NCBI GenBank assembly: GCA_938010045.1
Contig: CALLFZ010000003.1
Coordinates: 171,015 to 235,014, forward strand
Length of the DNA: 64,000 nt
Source of the DNA: an uncultured bacterium
GTDB taxonomy: Bacteria; Verrucomicrobiota; Kiritimatiellia; PWTM01
Direction: 5' to 3'
The position numbers and the translations under genes were made by a program. The notes below the pieces were generated by a model that did not search any database, was not told where the DNA came from, and worked only from the letters and a program-made list of their open reading frames with translations. This document shows positions 37,134 through 47,200 of the stretch, one piece after another. How positions within the stretch are numbered: position 1 is the first letter of the stretch; each line of letters starts with the position of its first letter.

Positions 37134-37162
37134 TTGACGACTCGAAGAACACGATGTTTACT
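37134..37162 (+). promoter_or_regulatory. sigma-70-type promoter of the exopolysaccharide locus
   Basis: TTGACG (37134-37139), 17-base spacer, TTTACT (37157-37162). The -35 box matches 5 of 6 and the -10 box 4 of 6. The likely start of transcription is near 37169, giving a leader of about 45 bases to ATG 37214, with AAAGGAGCAGGAGCC as ribosome site. This is the best promoter match noticed in the window. Confidence 0.5.
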
Positions 37163-37213
37163 GTGTGCGGACGTTCGATGGTGGGTCCGGCGAGAAGAAA
37201 AGGAGCAGGAGCC

Positions 37214-37873
37214 ATGAGGAAGGTGAAAGTCGGCGGTTCGGTGATCGCGGCGATGGTCGTCGCATGGGGCGGGACGGTGTTGGCGCAGAATCCGGCGGCC
37301 TCTCCGCCGGGACAAGAGCCCGCTCAGGAGCAGGCGGCGAAGCTGATGACGCATGGCGAGCTCGCTCAGCTCTTGGTTCGCAAGTTGGGGCTGTATCGTT
37401 TTCTGGCGGCCAATCCGACGGATGTGGAGTGCATGATTTTGCTGGCCCAGAACGGCGTGTTTCCTTCGCCGACCCTGACCCCCACCGAGCAGAACCCGAC
37501 CCCGGGTTGGAGCCTTGATCCTTCGAAGGAAGTCAGCCTCGCGGATCTGGCGGTCATTCTGGTTCGGTCGCTGCGTTTGGAGGGGCAGGTGCAAGGCGAC
37601 CGGGCGGACCCGCAGAACTGGCTCAATGTGCTGAAGGATGTACAGGTGCCGACCGACACGATTGGCGCCGGCGTGGCCGCACTCGCGCCGCTCGGCGACG
37701 CGCTGCAGGCGCTGCCGCTGTTCCAAGTCACTCCCGAGCCGCTGGCACGCCGGTACGTTCCGGAGTCCACGGCGGCGGGTCTGATCAATACGATTGCGTT
37801 CCCGGACGTGGCCACACCGCGGCCGCCGCCTCCTCCGGCGGGCCCGCCCCCTCGTCCCGTGACGCCGACCTGA
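37214..37873 (+). CDS. secreted helper protein of the exopolysaccharide locus
   Basis: A 219-residue exported protein. The signal peptide is VGGSVIAAMVVAWGGTVLAQ. The mature part contains two weakly related segments, THGELAQLLVRKLGLYR and SLADLAVILVRSLRLEG, which resemble S-layer-homology-like helices. The C terminus is Pro-rich (RPPPPPAGPPPRPV). I do not recognise a named family. ATG 37214 follows a clear ribosome site and the best promoter in the window. Next to an outer-membrane barrel and a Wzc-type kinase, it probably helps assemble or anchor the polysaccharide machinery, but that is inference from context. Confidence 0.65.
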   Translation: MRKVKVGGSVIAAMVVAWGGTVLAQNPAASPPGQEPAQEQAAKLMTHGELAQLLVRKLGLYRFLAANPTDVECMILLAQNGVFPSPTLTPTEQNPTPGWSLDPSKEVSLADLAVILVRSLRLEGQVQGDRADPQNWLNVLKDVQVPTDTIGAGVAALAPLGDALQALPLFQVTPEPLARRYVPESTAAGLINTIAFPDVATPRPPPPPAGPPPRPVTPT

Positions 37874-37931
37874 TCGCGACGGATTCAGGGCACGCAAGAC
37901 GACCTGTTAGGTTAGGGAAAGGAGCCGAACG

Positions 37932-39176
37932 ATGAAGATGAGCGGATGGGGAGTTGTCGCGGCGGTCCTCACGGCCGGCGCGATCGTGATGGCGGCGGAA
38001 GGGGAGCGGCCCTTCCATGTAGAGAACTACCTGCGACTCGGGTACGACGACAACGTCACATACGCCGAGCGCGACAAGATTGACACGTTCTTCATTCGTG
38101 AGGAACTGTCGCTGTCGTTCGATAAGACGTATGAGACGGGGTTTCTCGGTCTTCGATACCGCCCCGCGTTGGATTGGTACGAGGATCTCGGCAAGGATTC
38201 CGAGACCGAGTGGAATCACGCTGTGGATGTCAACTGGATGCAGATGCTCGGCCGCCGCATCTCCTTGGCGATCGCCGAGACGTTCATCCAGTATGATCGT
38301 TCGGAGGTGGTCGACAGCGACGGGGTGCTTCGTCAGCCGAACTACGGCTACTGGTACAACACGGCGGCGGGCACGCTGACCGCGCTGCTCACGCCGACCC
38401 TCCGGCTCAGCGGCTCTCTCCGGTATCAGATCTTCCGTTACGACGACAATTTGATCGCCGAGCGCGAAGACTACGACATCTGGGCGTATGGGGTCTCGTT
38501 GGGGACGCAGGTGGGCAAGGCGACGACCGTGTACGTTGACGGCACCATCGAGGATATTACCTATGACGGCTCGGGCAAGACGCAGACGGTGGTCGTGCCC
38601 GGCTACCGGGGCCAGGTTGTGGATGTGATCCCGAACCGCGATGCCACAACGTACAACGTTGGTCTTGGGGTTGAGCGCGTGTTCAGCCCGAATCTGCTCG
38701 GCCGGTTCCGCGGCGGCTACACCTTCAAGGACATGGAGGCGGCCAACCAGAGCGACGACGACTCTCCGTATGGCGAGGCGCAGGTCACGATCATTCCGGT
38801 TCCGACGACCCGTTTGACGCTCGCGGCCGCCTATTCGCTCTACCAGTCCGGTTTGCAGACCTTCGCGACTCAGACGCGCACCACCCTTTCCGCGAGTCTT
38901 GCTCACGACCTGACCTCGCGGATCACGCTCTCGATCCTCGGCGCGTACTATCAGTCGGACTACGATGCCGAGAACTCGGTCAATCTGGTTAAGCCGGAGG
39001 AGGTCGAGGACGGCAGCGAGACCAGCACGTCGGTCGGGGCGCGGATCAGTTACCGTCTGGACCGCAACAACTGGATTGATCTCGGCTACTCCTATAGCAG
39101 CTTCGACTCCGATCTGCGTCTGCGGGACAGTGTGGATCGGAATCGCTTTGACGTGGCGTGGAAAATCCGGCTGTAA
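37932..39176 (+). CDS. outer-membrane beta-barrel protein of the exopolysaccharide locus
   Basis: A 414-residue exported protein. A signal peptide (GVVAAVLTAGAIVMAAEG) precedes a region of alternating hydrophobic and polar residues with many Tyr and Asp pairs, such as YLRLGYDDNVTYAERD, LRYRPALDWYEDLG and LGYSYSSFDSDLRLRD, as in amphipathic barrel strands. The C terminus is AWKIRL. The pattern resembles the barrel proteins found in PEP-CTERM/EPS loci. AAAGGAG precedes the ATG. It is followed by the Wzc-like kinase after a 124-base spacer holding a large hairpin. Confidence 0.75.
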   Translation: MKMSGWGVVAAVLTAGAIVMAAEGERPFHVENYLRLGYDDNVTYAERDKIDTFFIREELSLSFDKTYETGFLGLRYRPALDWYEDLGKDSETEWNHAVDVNWMQMLGRRISLAIAETFIQYDRSEVVDSDGVLRQPNYGYWYNTAAGTLTALLTPTLRLSGSLRYQIFRYDDNLIAEREDYDIWAYGVSLGTQVGKATTVYVDGTIEDITYDGSGKTQTVVVPGYRGQVVDVIPNRDATTYNVGLGVERVFSPNLLGRFRGGYTFKDMEAANQSDDDSPYGEAQVTIIPVPTTRLTLAAAYSLYQSGLQTFATQTRTTLSASLAHDLTSRITLSILGAYYQSDYDAENSVNLVKPEEVEDGSETSTSVGARISYRLDRNNWIDLGYSYSSFDSDLRLRDSVDRNRFDVAWKIRL

Positions 39177-39224
39177 GCGGATCGTGCCCGCCGGGTTCGT
39201 GGAGATCCGCACAAGTCCGGACGA

Positions 39225-39254
39225 CGGCGGCGGGGGCTCTCGCCCCCGCCGTCG
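39225..39254 (+). promoter_or_regulatory. 13-bp GC-rich hairpin between barrel and kinase genes
   Basis: Stem arms 39225-39237 and 39242-39254 pair over 13 bases (one G-T) with a TCTC loop, and a second small hairpin (GGGG-TGAT-CCCC) lies at 39262-39273. No T-run follows. It could attenuate or stabilise the transcript between the barrel gene and the kinase gene. Confidence 0.4.
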
Positions 39255-39300
39255 CGCGCCGGGGGTGATCCCCGCCGGCGAAACGTCGTAGAGGCCCGCG

Positions 39301-41439
39301 ATGGACGAACAACCGACCGCCACCGATTCGAGTCTACATTTCTTCGACTATTGGCGGGTGATCCGCTCCCGCAAGGAGGTGGTGCTCGCCGTTCTGCTTC
39401 TGACGGTCGTCACCGCGGTCATTTACACGTTCTCGCTCGAACCGGAGTACATGGCGCAGGCTCGCATCCTCGTACGGGAGGACGCGCTGGATCTGCCGGT
39501 GTTCGAGCGCGAGTTTCAAACGGGGTGGAATCCGTATTTTCTGCGCACTCAGTTCGAGTTGATCAAGTCTCGCCCGATCCTGTACCAAGTGGCGGCCAAT
39601 TTGAACCTCGCGCAGGTATGGGGGGAGCGGTTCCGTACCGATAAGCGTCCGCTGTCGAAAGACGAAGTGTATGAGCATTTGCTCCGGACGCTCGACGTGG
39701 ACCAGTCGCGCGACACCAGCCTGATTGCGATCCGCGTCCGCAGCCGCGATCCGGAAGAGGCGGCGCGGATCGCCAACGAGGTCGCGCAGGTGTACCGCGA
39801 CCAGCGATTAAGCGTGAAGCGGAACGAATTACGGCGAGCGTTGGACGCCGTCCGCGCGGAAATGGAGAAGCAGCGGGAGCGGGTTGCGGCGAAAGAGGCG
39901 GAGGTTGAGCGCCTCCGCAAGGAGCTCGGTGTGGCCGTCATTGGCTCTTTAGGGCAGCCCGGCAGCGGGTTCCGCGTGGACAAAGTCCGCTTGCAGCAGC
40001 TCGAGGCCGACCGCATTGCGGCTCGCGTGGATATGCTGTACCGCAAGGCGCGGCTGGAGCAGCTCGAGTCGATGACACCGGACGAGCTCATGGAGTCCGC
40101 CTCGCTGATCGTGCAGGACTCGGAGATCGCCACGCTGCGGCGCCAGCTCGTGGACACCGACGTTCAGTTGAAGCTTCTGCTGCAAACGTACGGTGAAAAC
40201 CATCCGGAGGTTGTGCGCTTCCGCGCCGGCCGTGAGGAGCTTCAGAAAAAGATGGCGAACGCGCTGAACGGTCTAAAGCGCGGCGTTCGCGCGGACTACG
40301 AGGTGAGCCTCGCGCGATATGAGGCATTGGATCAGGAGCTCAAGGCTGCGCGCGAAGCGGACATCGCGGCGGAGGGTGAAAAGTACCTCCCCTTTGCGAA
40401 GGCGGAGCGCGAGTTGGAGCTCGAGCGCAACCTTCTGCAGGTTCTCGAGGCGCGCGTGCGACAGGAGGCGATCAAGCTTGAAGTGCCCAGCACACCGGTG
40501 GAGCTGGTGGATCCCGCCGAACCGCCCATCCGTCCCGTCGGGCCGCAGCACCTGTTGAACATTATGCTCGGGCTGATCATTGGCAGCGTGGCAGGCCTGG
40601 GCATTGCGTTCTTCATCGAATACCTCGATACGTCCGTGAAGACCGTGGATGACGTTGAACGGTACCTCGGTCTGCCGGTGATTGGGATCATCCCCCAAAA
40701 GGTTCGGCCGATGATCTTGGACGGCCCCGATTGCTCCTACGCCGAGGCCTACCGCGTGCTTCGCACGAACCTGCTCTTTTCGAACAAGGGGGTTCCCGGC
40801 GGTGCCTTCGCGGTGGTCAGCGGCGGCGTCGGCGAGGGCAAATCCACCACGCTCTTCAATCTCGCCTATGTTTGTGCGACGATGGGGGACAAGGTGCTCA
40901 TCGTCGACTCGGACCTACGACGGCCCGTGCAGCATTCGATTCTCAACATGCCCAACCGATTCGGCCTCACGAACGTCTTGATGCGCGACGTTCCGATTGA
41001 GGAGACGATCAAGGCCGTGCCGAATGTGCCGAACTTGCATTTCCTGCCCAGCGGCAAGCTGCCCCGCTCGTCGATCGGTGTGCTGAACACGCAGCGCATG
41101 CGCGAGCTGATCAAAAACCTGCGCGCGCGCTATGACTATGTGTTCTTTGACGCGCCGCCGGTGATCGGCGTAAGCGACGCTTCGATTCTCGCCAGCGAGG
41201 TGGACGGAGTGCTGCTCGTCGTCCAATACCGGAAGTATCCGCGGATCATGTCGCTGCGCGCAAAGCGGATGATTGAAAATGTGGGCGGCCGGATCGTGGG
41301 AGTCGTGCTGAACAATATCAATATCCTCCGCGACGACTACTATTACTACTACCACTCCTACTACTCGAATTATTATTATCACCATGCGCCGCCGGCCGAA
41401 GAGGCGGCGAAGACCGAGGCCGCCGGGAAACCGTCTTGA
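39301..41439 (+). CDS. Wzc-like polysaccharide co-polymerase and tyrosine kinase
   Basis: A 712-residue BY-kinase. Two membrane helices (VVLAVLLLTVVTAVIYTF near 30-47 and the segment starting LLNIMLGLIIGSVAGLGIA near 417) flank a large extracytoplasmic coiled-coil domain rich in Glu, Arg and Leu. The C-terminal kinase has Walker A GGVGEGKSTT, Walker A' VLIVDSDLRRP and Walker B YVFFDAPP. The tail carries a dense tyrosine cluster (DDYYYYYHSYYSNYYYHH) expected to be autophosphorylated. This fused form is the Gram-negative type. It controls capsule or EPS chain length and export with the Wza-like protein that follows 31 bases later. Confidence 0.9.
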   Translation: MDEQPTATDSSLHFFDYWRVIRSRKEVVLAVLLLTVVTAVIYTFSLEPEYMAQARILVREDALDLPVFEREFQTGWNPYFLRTQFELIKSRPILYQVAANLNLAQVWGERFRTDKRPLSKDEVYEHLLRTLDVDQSRDTSLIAIRVRSRDPEEAARIANEVAQVYRDQRLSVKRNELRRALDAVRAEMEKQRERVAAKEAEVERLRKELGVAVIGSLGQPGSGFRVDKVRLQQLEADRIAARVDMLYRKARLEQLESMTPDELMESASLIVQDSEIATLRRQLVDTDVQLKLLLQTYGENHPEVVRFRAGREELQKKMANALNGLKRGVRADYEVSLARYEALDQELKAAREADIAAEGEKYLPFAKAERELELERNLLQVLEARVRQEAIKLEVPSTPVELVDPAEPPIRPVGPQHLLNIMLGLIIGSVAGLGIAFFIEYLDTSVKTVDDVERYLGLPVIGIIPQKVRPMILDGPDCSYAEAYRVLRTNLLFSNKGVPGGAFAVVSGGVGEGKSTTLFNLAYVCATMGDKVLIVDSDLRRPVQHSILNMPNRFGLTNVLMRDVPIEETIKAVPNVPNLHFLPSGKLPRSSIGVLNTQRMRELIKNLRARYDYVFFDAPPVIGVSDASILASEVDGVLLVVQYRKYPRIMSLRAKRMIENVGGRIVGVVLNNINILRDDYYYYYHSYYSNYYYHHAPPAEEAAKTEAAGKPS

Positions 41440-41470
41440 TCCGGCGGCTCCGACGGAGCATGGAGACAGC

Positions 41471-42196
41471 ATGAACCGAACGACACAAGGTCGCCAGGCG
41501 GCGGGTATTGCTGTCCTGGCGCTACTGCTGGCGGCCGGCTGCCACGGGCGGATGGGGCGCCGCGCCGAGTTGCCGCCGCTCCGCCTCGATGACGCCTCGC
41601 CCTTTGCCGCGGGAGCCGCCGGCTCCGGCGAGGCAAACCATGGGAGTTCGTCCGAGACCGAGGCGCCCCCCCCTGGCCGCTCCTCGGACGGCGTCAGCGA
41701 GATGATTCCCTCCGCCGGCGGCGCCGCCTACCGCCTGCGGCCGGGCGACAGCGTGATCGTGATCCTCCGCACCGTTCATTCCGAGCAGATTGAGATGGTC
41801 GTGGACGAGAACGGAGACATCAAGCTGCCCTATATCGGCCCTGTGAAGGCGGCCGGCCGCACCGCGCGTGAGGTCGAGGATCAGATTCAAAAGATGTACA
41901 TCGAGGGCAAGATCTATCGGTTTATCACCGTGAACGTTCTGGTGCCCACCCGCAGCTACTTTGTTCGCGGCGAAGTGCGGAATCCGGGACGGTTCCCGCT
42001 CGTGGGGTCGGTACGCCTCCTGCAGGCGATTGCCGCGGCCGGTGGCTACACGGATTTCGCGGACATCAGCGACATCCGTTTGACCCGCGGCGACAAGACC
42101 TACCGGCTGAACGGTCGGGATATTGAGCGGAATCCCGAAAAAGACATCGAGATCGAGGCGGGCGATACGATCGTCGTTAAGCGTACGTGGTATTGA
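41471..42196 (+). CDS. Wza-like polysaccharide export lipoprotein
   Basis: A 241-residue lipoprotein. ATG 41471 follows GGAG and gives a lipobox LLAAGCHG. A low-complexity Ser/Pro/Gly linker (40-75) precedes the polysaccharide-export domain (YRLRPGDSVIVILR, VDENGDIKLPYIGPVKAAGRT) and an SLBB domain (RSYFVRGEVRNPGRFPL, AIAAAGGYTDFADISDIRL). It is shorter than E. coli Wza (379 residues), since it holds one SLBB unit, as in many soil and aquatic bacteria. It should form the outer-membrane exit for the polymer handled by the Wzc-like kinase upstream. Confidence 0.88.
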   Translation: MNRTTQGRQAAGIAVLALLLAAGCHGRMGRRAELPPLRLDDASPFAAGAAGSGEANHGSSSETEAPPPGRSSDGVSEMIPSAGGAAYRLRPGDSVIVILRTVHSEQIEMVVDENGDIKLPYIGPVKAAGRTAREVEDQIQKMYIEGKIYRFITVNVLVPTRSYFVRGEVRNPGRFPLVGSVRLLQAIAAAGGYTDFADISDIRLTRGDKTYRLNGRDIERNPEKDIEIEAGDTIVVKRTWY

Positions 42197-42211
42197 CGAC
42201 GCCCCTCGGCA

Positions 42212-44122
42212 ATGCCCGATTCCGACCAGGTGCCGGCTGACTGGATCCGGCGACGGCCCGCGGGCGCAAACGCGTATGAACTAACGGCGCTGTGGTTGGC
42301 GGTCCTCCCGGCGTTGCTCGGACCGGTCTTGTTTGGCGCGGTGCGTCTCTGGTCCATTCTGCCTTTGTGCATCGCGGCATGGCTCTCGTTTCTTCTTCTC
42401 GTATTGCGTCCGTTCATCTTCGGCGCCGAGGTTCCCTGGTCGGAGCCGCCGGGTACGCTGACCGGTCTGGTCTTTCTGGTCTATGTGGTTGCCCGGATTC
42501 CGGGCGCGGTGGCGCCCTACGAGGCGATGCTACGGGCGCTGATGATCGGCGCCGGTTGGGCGGCCTACATTACCGTCGCCAATCTTGCGGGTCGGGGCGG
42601 GCGCTGGACGTGGGTGCTTGGCGCGATCCTCTTTGCCGCAGCCATGAATGGCGCCTACGCCTGGACCCAGCACATGCAGGGCTCCCGGGCTGTCCTCTGG
42701 ATTCAACGCGACATTTCCTACGGCATGCGCATGGGCGGCACCTATGTGTGCCCGAACCACTTTGCCAATCTCTTGGCCATGACGGCGGCCCTCGCCGTCG
42801 CGGTGCTTGCGACGCCGGAAGTGGGATGGACGTTGAAAGTGATCGCGGCCTACGCGGCGCTGGTCATCCCGTGGCCACTGGTGTTGTCGCAGTCGCGCTC
42901 GGGCGTGGCGTGCGCCGTCGGAGCGCCAGTGCTCACGGGTGGGGTCATCGCCGCACGCCGCGGCGCGAAATCTCTGTTCGTGGCCTTGCTGGGGCTACCT
43001 GTGTTGGCGGTGGTGGTGGGCGCGGTGATATGGACGCAGGCCGATGATTTGCGGGGCCGCCTGGAGCGCTCCTCCGACGACTGGCGGTGGCGGTCCGAAA
43101 TGTGGCGCGGCACAATCCAAATGATCCGCGACGCGCCGGTGTGGGGGCACGGGGGGGGCAGTTTTCATCTTGTGGATAGTCGCTACGTGCGTTTGTTGCC
43201 GGGGCGCGCTGCGGTGCATGCTCACAACGACTACCTCCACGTTGGAGCGGAGTACGGCCTCGTTGGCCTCGCTCTCGCGCTGATCACGGGCCTCGCCATG
43301 GTCAGCGGATGGTTGCGCGTGGCGCTGCGAAGCCGGCACGAAAAGAACGCGCGTCTGGCGGCGGGTGCGCTCGGCATGATCGCGGCGGCGCTCGCGCAGT
43401 CGTTCGTGGATTTCAATCTCCACATCTTCGGTAACAGCCTGGTGCTGGTGACGGCCCTCGGGGCGATTGCCTCGCTGTCGCATGCCACCGGCGATCTTCG
43501 GAACCGGTGGCCGCCGCCCCGCATCGGCCGAGGGGTGGCGGTGCTCGGCGGGCTGATCGCGCTCGGTGCGATTGCGCTGGCGGTCCGCGCTTGGGGCGCT
43601 CACGTGGGAGTGGAGTGGTTCGCACGGCGTGCGCTGGAGCGGGGCGATGACGCGGCCGCGTGGCGCGCGGCGCAGCGCGCCGCGGCGTGGGATCCGCACG
43701 CGTGGTCTCCGCTCCTCGTGCAGGCCGATCTCGCGCTGCGGATGGCCCAGACCGAGCCCGATCCGGCGAAACGGAATCAACGCCTCGATGAGGCGGCCGC
43801 GCTCTGTGACGAGGGGCTCCGGCGCAATCCGCGCGAGCCCGGATTCGCCCACCTGCGGGCGCAGATTCTCTCGCTTCAGGGGGACGACATGGCTGCGCTC
43901 GAAGCGTTCCGACAGCTGGTGGCCGAGTATCCGAACCGGCCATATTTCCGGGTCCGTCTCGCTGCCCACTTCGACCGCATGAACCGGCTGGACGAGGCGG
44001 TGGCCGAGCTTCAGGAAGCGCTGAAATGGATGCCCGAAGACGAACATGCACGGCGTTACCTGCGCGTGTTGCAACTGCGGGTTTCGGCGGGCGGTGGCCG
44101 TCCTGCAACGTCCGCACCATGA
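42212..44122 (+). CDS. Wzy/O-antigen-ligase-like membrane protein with TPR tail
   Basis: A 636-residue protein with about twelve membrane helices up to residue 475 followed by a soluble TPR domain (about 490-625, LEAFRQLVAEYPNRPYFRVR and WMPEDEHARRYLRVL). A ligase/polymerase loop has GHGGGSFHLVDSRYVRL and HAHNDYLHVGAEYGLVGLAL, the Wzy_C-type motif. It may polymerise the EPS repeat units or ligate them to an acceptor. TPR fusions of this kind are frequent in PVC EPS loci. It starts 16 bases after the Wza-like gene and is the last clear secretion gene of the locus. Confidence 0.87.
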   Translation: MPDSDQVPADWIRRRPAGANAYELTALWLAVLPALLGPVLFGAVRLWSILPLCIAAWLSFLLLVLRPFIFGAEVPWSEPPGTLTGLVFLVYVVARIPGAVAPYEAMLRALMIGAGWAAYITVANLAGRGGRWTWVLGAILFAAAMNGAYAWTQHMQGSRAVLWIQRDISYGMRMGGTYVCPNHFANLLAMTAALAVAVLATPEVGWTLKVIAAYAALVIPWPLVLSQSRSGVACAVGAPVLTGGVIAARRGAKSLFVALLGLPVLAVVVGAVIWTQADDLRGRLERSSDDWRWRSEMWRGTIQMIRDAPVWGHGGGSFHLVDSRYVRLLPGRAAVHAHNDYLHVGAEYGLVGLALALITGLAMVSGWLRVALRSRHEKNARLAAGALGMIAAALAQSFVDFNLHIFGNSLVLVTALGAIASLSHATGDLRNRWPPPRIGRGVAVLGGLIALGAIALAVRAWGAHVGVEWFARRALERGDDAAAWRAAQRAAAWDPHAWSPLLVQADLALRMAQTEPDPAKRNQRLDEAAALCDEGLRRNPREPGFAHLRAQILSLQGDDMAALEAFRQLVAEYPNRPYFRVRLAAHFDRMNRLDEAVAELQEALKWMPEDEHARRYLRVLQLRVSAGGGRPATSAP

Positions 44123-44241
44123 TCTCCGCACGCCGGTGATCGCGTGCGGCGAGACCGCGCTGGCTTGACCGACGAGCCGAATGAGTTGCGAGAAGCGTGG
44201 CGGTTTCGTTATATCGATCGGACCACGAAGAAAGCTGCGCG

Positions 44242-47200
44242 ATGAACCGCTCGTCTGCCGCCTCCAGCGCCCGCTCGCATCCGCCTCGCAGCGTTTTCCG
44301 ACTCGCGTGGTGGGGGGGGGCGATGGTCGTTGCTACGGCGTTCTCCTTCGATCTTCCTCTCGCCGGCGAATGGAGCCTCCGACTGGACCCCGAGGACGCG
44401 GGCGAACGGGAGGGCTGGTTTGCGGCGCTGGGGCCGGGCCGGCCGGTCCGGCTGCCGGGCTCGCTCGTGGTGCAGGGCATCGGTGACCCGGTGACTGTAC
44501 AGACGCCGTGGACGGGTACCATTGTGGACCGTTCATGGTTCACGGCGCCAGAGTTCGAGGCCGACCGCCAGCCCGGCCAAATCCGCGTGCCGTTCTGGCT
44601 CCAGCCGGACACCGTCTACGTCGGCCCCGCCTGGTACCAGCGCGAGGTGGAGATCCCGGCCGAAGTCCAGGGCCGCCGGCTCGAGCTGGTGCTCGAACGA
44701 CCGCACTGGTTCACGACGGTGTGGTGGGACGAGCGCCGGATCGGCACTGGGAATTCTCTGTCCACCCCGCATGTGTTCGATCTCGGCGATGCGAGACCAG
44801 GTCGGCACCGATTGACCCTCCGCGTGGACAATCGGCTGCTGGTCAACGTGGGCGCGAATGCACACAGTGTGTCGGACCACACCCAGGGCAACTGGAATGG
44901 CATCATCGGCGATCTGCGGTTGCGGACCACGCCGCGCGCGTGGATCGAGACGGTGACCGTGTATCCTTCGGCCGCGCGCCGCGAAGCCGTGGTGGAGGTC
45001 GGGATTGGCGCGCGTGCGGATCTGGCGGGCCGTCGCGGGCGGCTGCGGTGCCGCCGATCGCCATCCGGCGAGACCGCTCACGTGGAGCCCGAGCTCGGGC
45101 CGACCGGGACCGTCGCGCGAGTCATCCTGAGGTTGCCCACCGAGGTGGGCCGGTGGGATGAGTTTTCGCCGAACCTTCTGACGATCGATCTTGCCTGGGA
45201 GGCACCCGATGGCGGCCAGCAGGAGCATCGCCTTCGCTTCGGTGTGCGCGACGTGGAAGTACGCGATCGTCAAATCCTCGTGAATGGCGTTCCCCGCTTT
45301 CTGCGGGGCACGCTGGACTGCTGCATTTTTCCGGCGACCGGCCATCCGCCGACCGATCCAGCGGAGTGGCGACGGGTGTTGGGGAAGATTCGCGAGTATG
45401 GCTTGAACCACGTCCGCTTTCATTCGTGGTGTCCACCCGCCGCGGCGTTCGAGGTCGCGGACGAGATGGGGATGTATCTGCACGTCGAGTGCGCGACGTG
45501 GCCCAATCTGGGCGCCACGCTCGGCGATGGCGGCTCGCTCGATGCCTGGGTCGAGGCGGAAGCCGAACGGATTGTACGCACGTATGGCCACCATCCCTCG
45601 TTTCTGATCCTTTGCCTAGGAAACGAACCGGGGGGGAAGAACCACACCGCATGGCTCTCGAACTGGGTGGAGCGTTGGACGCAGCGCGATCCGCGTCGGC
45701 TGTATGTCGGTGGGGCCGGCTGGCCTGTGCTGACCAACGAGCAGGTCCATGTGACGCCCAAGCCCCGTCTTCACCAGTGGGGCGAGGGGCTGTCTTCGCG
45801 GATCAATGCGCGGCCGCCCGAAACCACCAGCGACTTCCGCCGGATCGTCGCAGCGTTTCCCTCGGCCGTGATCGCGCACGAAAGCGGCCAGTGGTGCGCC
45901 TTTCCCAACTTCGATGAAATCCCAAAGTACACCGGTCCGTTGAAACCGAAGAATTTCGAGATCTTTCGGGACCTGTTGGCGAGGCGCGGCATGGCCGATC
46001 TCGCGCGGCCGTTTCTGCACGCCTCGGGCCGCCTTCAAACGATCTGTTACAAGGAGGAAATCGAATCGGCTCTTCGGACCCCGGGGCTCTCGGGGTTTCA
46101 GCTTCTATCGCTTCAGGACTTTCCGGGCCAGGGCACGGCTTTGGTGGGCGTGCTCGATGCATTTTGGGAGGAGAAGGGCTATACGAGCGCCTCGGAGTTC
46201 CGTCGGTTCTGCGGACCGCTGGTGCCGTTGGCTCGCATTCCGCGCCGCATTCTGGCTCGGTCGGAGATGGTGGAGGTCAGGCTGGAACTGGCGCAGTACA
46301 CGGGCCGGTTCTTGAACGATGTGGCGGTGGGCTGGCGATTTGGCCCGGCCGGAGGGCGGCCGGTCCTGACCGGCCGTTTCGATCTGGCAAGAGCGCCGGT
46401 CGGACTGGTGACGGCGGGTGTCGTGCGCATCGGCGGTGCACGCGGACCTGCTCCCGCGCGCTGGACGCTGGAAGCGGATGTGGCGGTACATGGATCCGGT
46501 ATCCCCGAGGCGGTGACGAACTCATGGGATCTATGGGTTTTCCCCGACGATTCCCCGGCCGCGCCGCCTGCCAAAGTCACCGTGGTGCGAGAACTCGATG
46601 AGGCGGCGCTCGCCGCGCTGCGCGAGGGCGGGGCGGTTCTGCTCTGCGCGCCCCCGCGGTTGGTTCGTACGGATGTCAAACTGGGATTCTCGAGCGTCTT
46701 TTGGAACACCGCCTGGACCCGAGGGCAGGCTCCACACACCCTCGGGCTGCTCTGCGATCCTGCGCATCCCGTGTTTGCCGCCTTTCCTACGGAGGAGCAC
46801 AGCGATTGGCAGTGGTGGGAGTTGTTGCAGGGGGCGGCCGCGATGGTGCTCGACGATCTGCCCGTCGAGCTGCGGCCGATCGTGCAGCCGATCGACACCT
46901 GGTTTCGCAGCCATCGGCTGGCCTTGTTGTTCGAAGCCAAAGTCGAAGGAGGCCGGCTGGCGGTTTGTTCGATGGATCTGGAGCGCGATCTGGAATCGCG
47001 ACACGCCGCCCGCCAGTTCCGCCGCAGCCTCTTCGCGTATCTGGCCTCGTCTTCGTTCGCGCCCCGCGTCGAAGTGCCGGCCGACGCGATCCGCGCCTTG
47101 TTCCGGCCGCCGTCGCTGGCCGAACTCCTGGGGGTGCGGGTGGAGGCCGACGGACAGCAAGCCGGATATGAGGCATGGCGCGCGATGGACGGCCGGCTCG

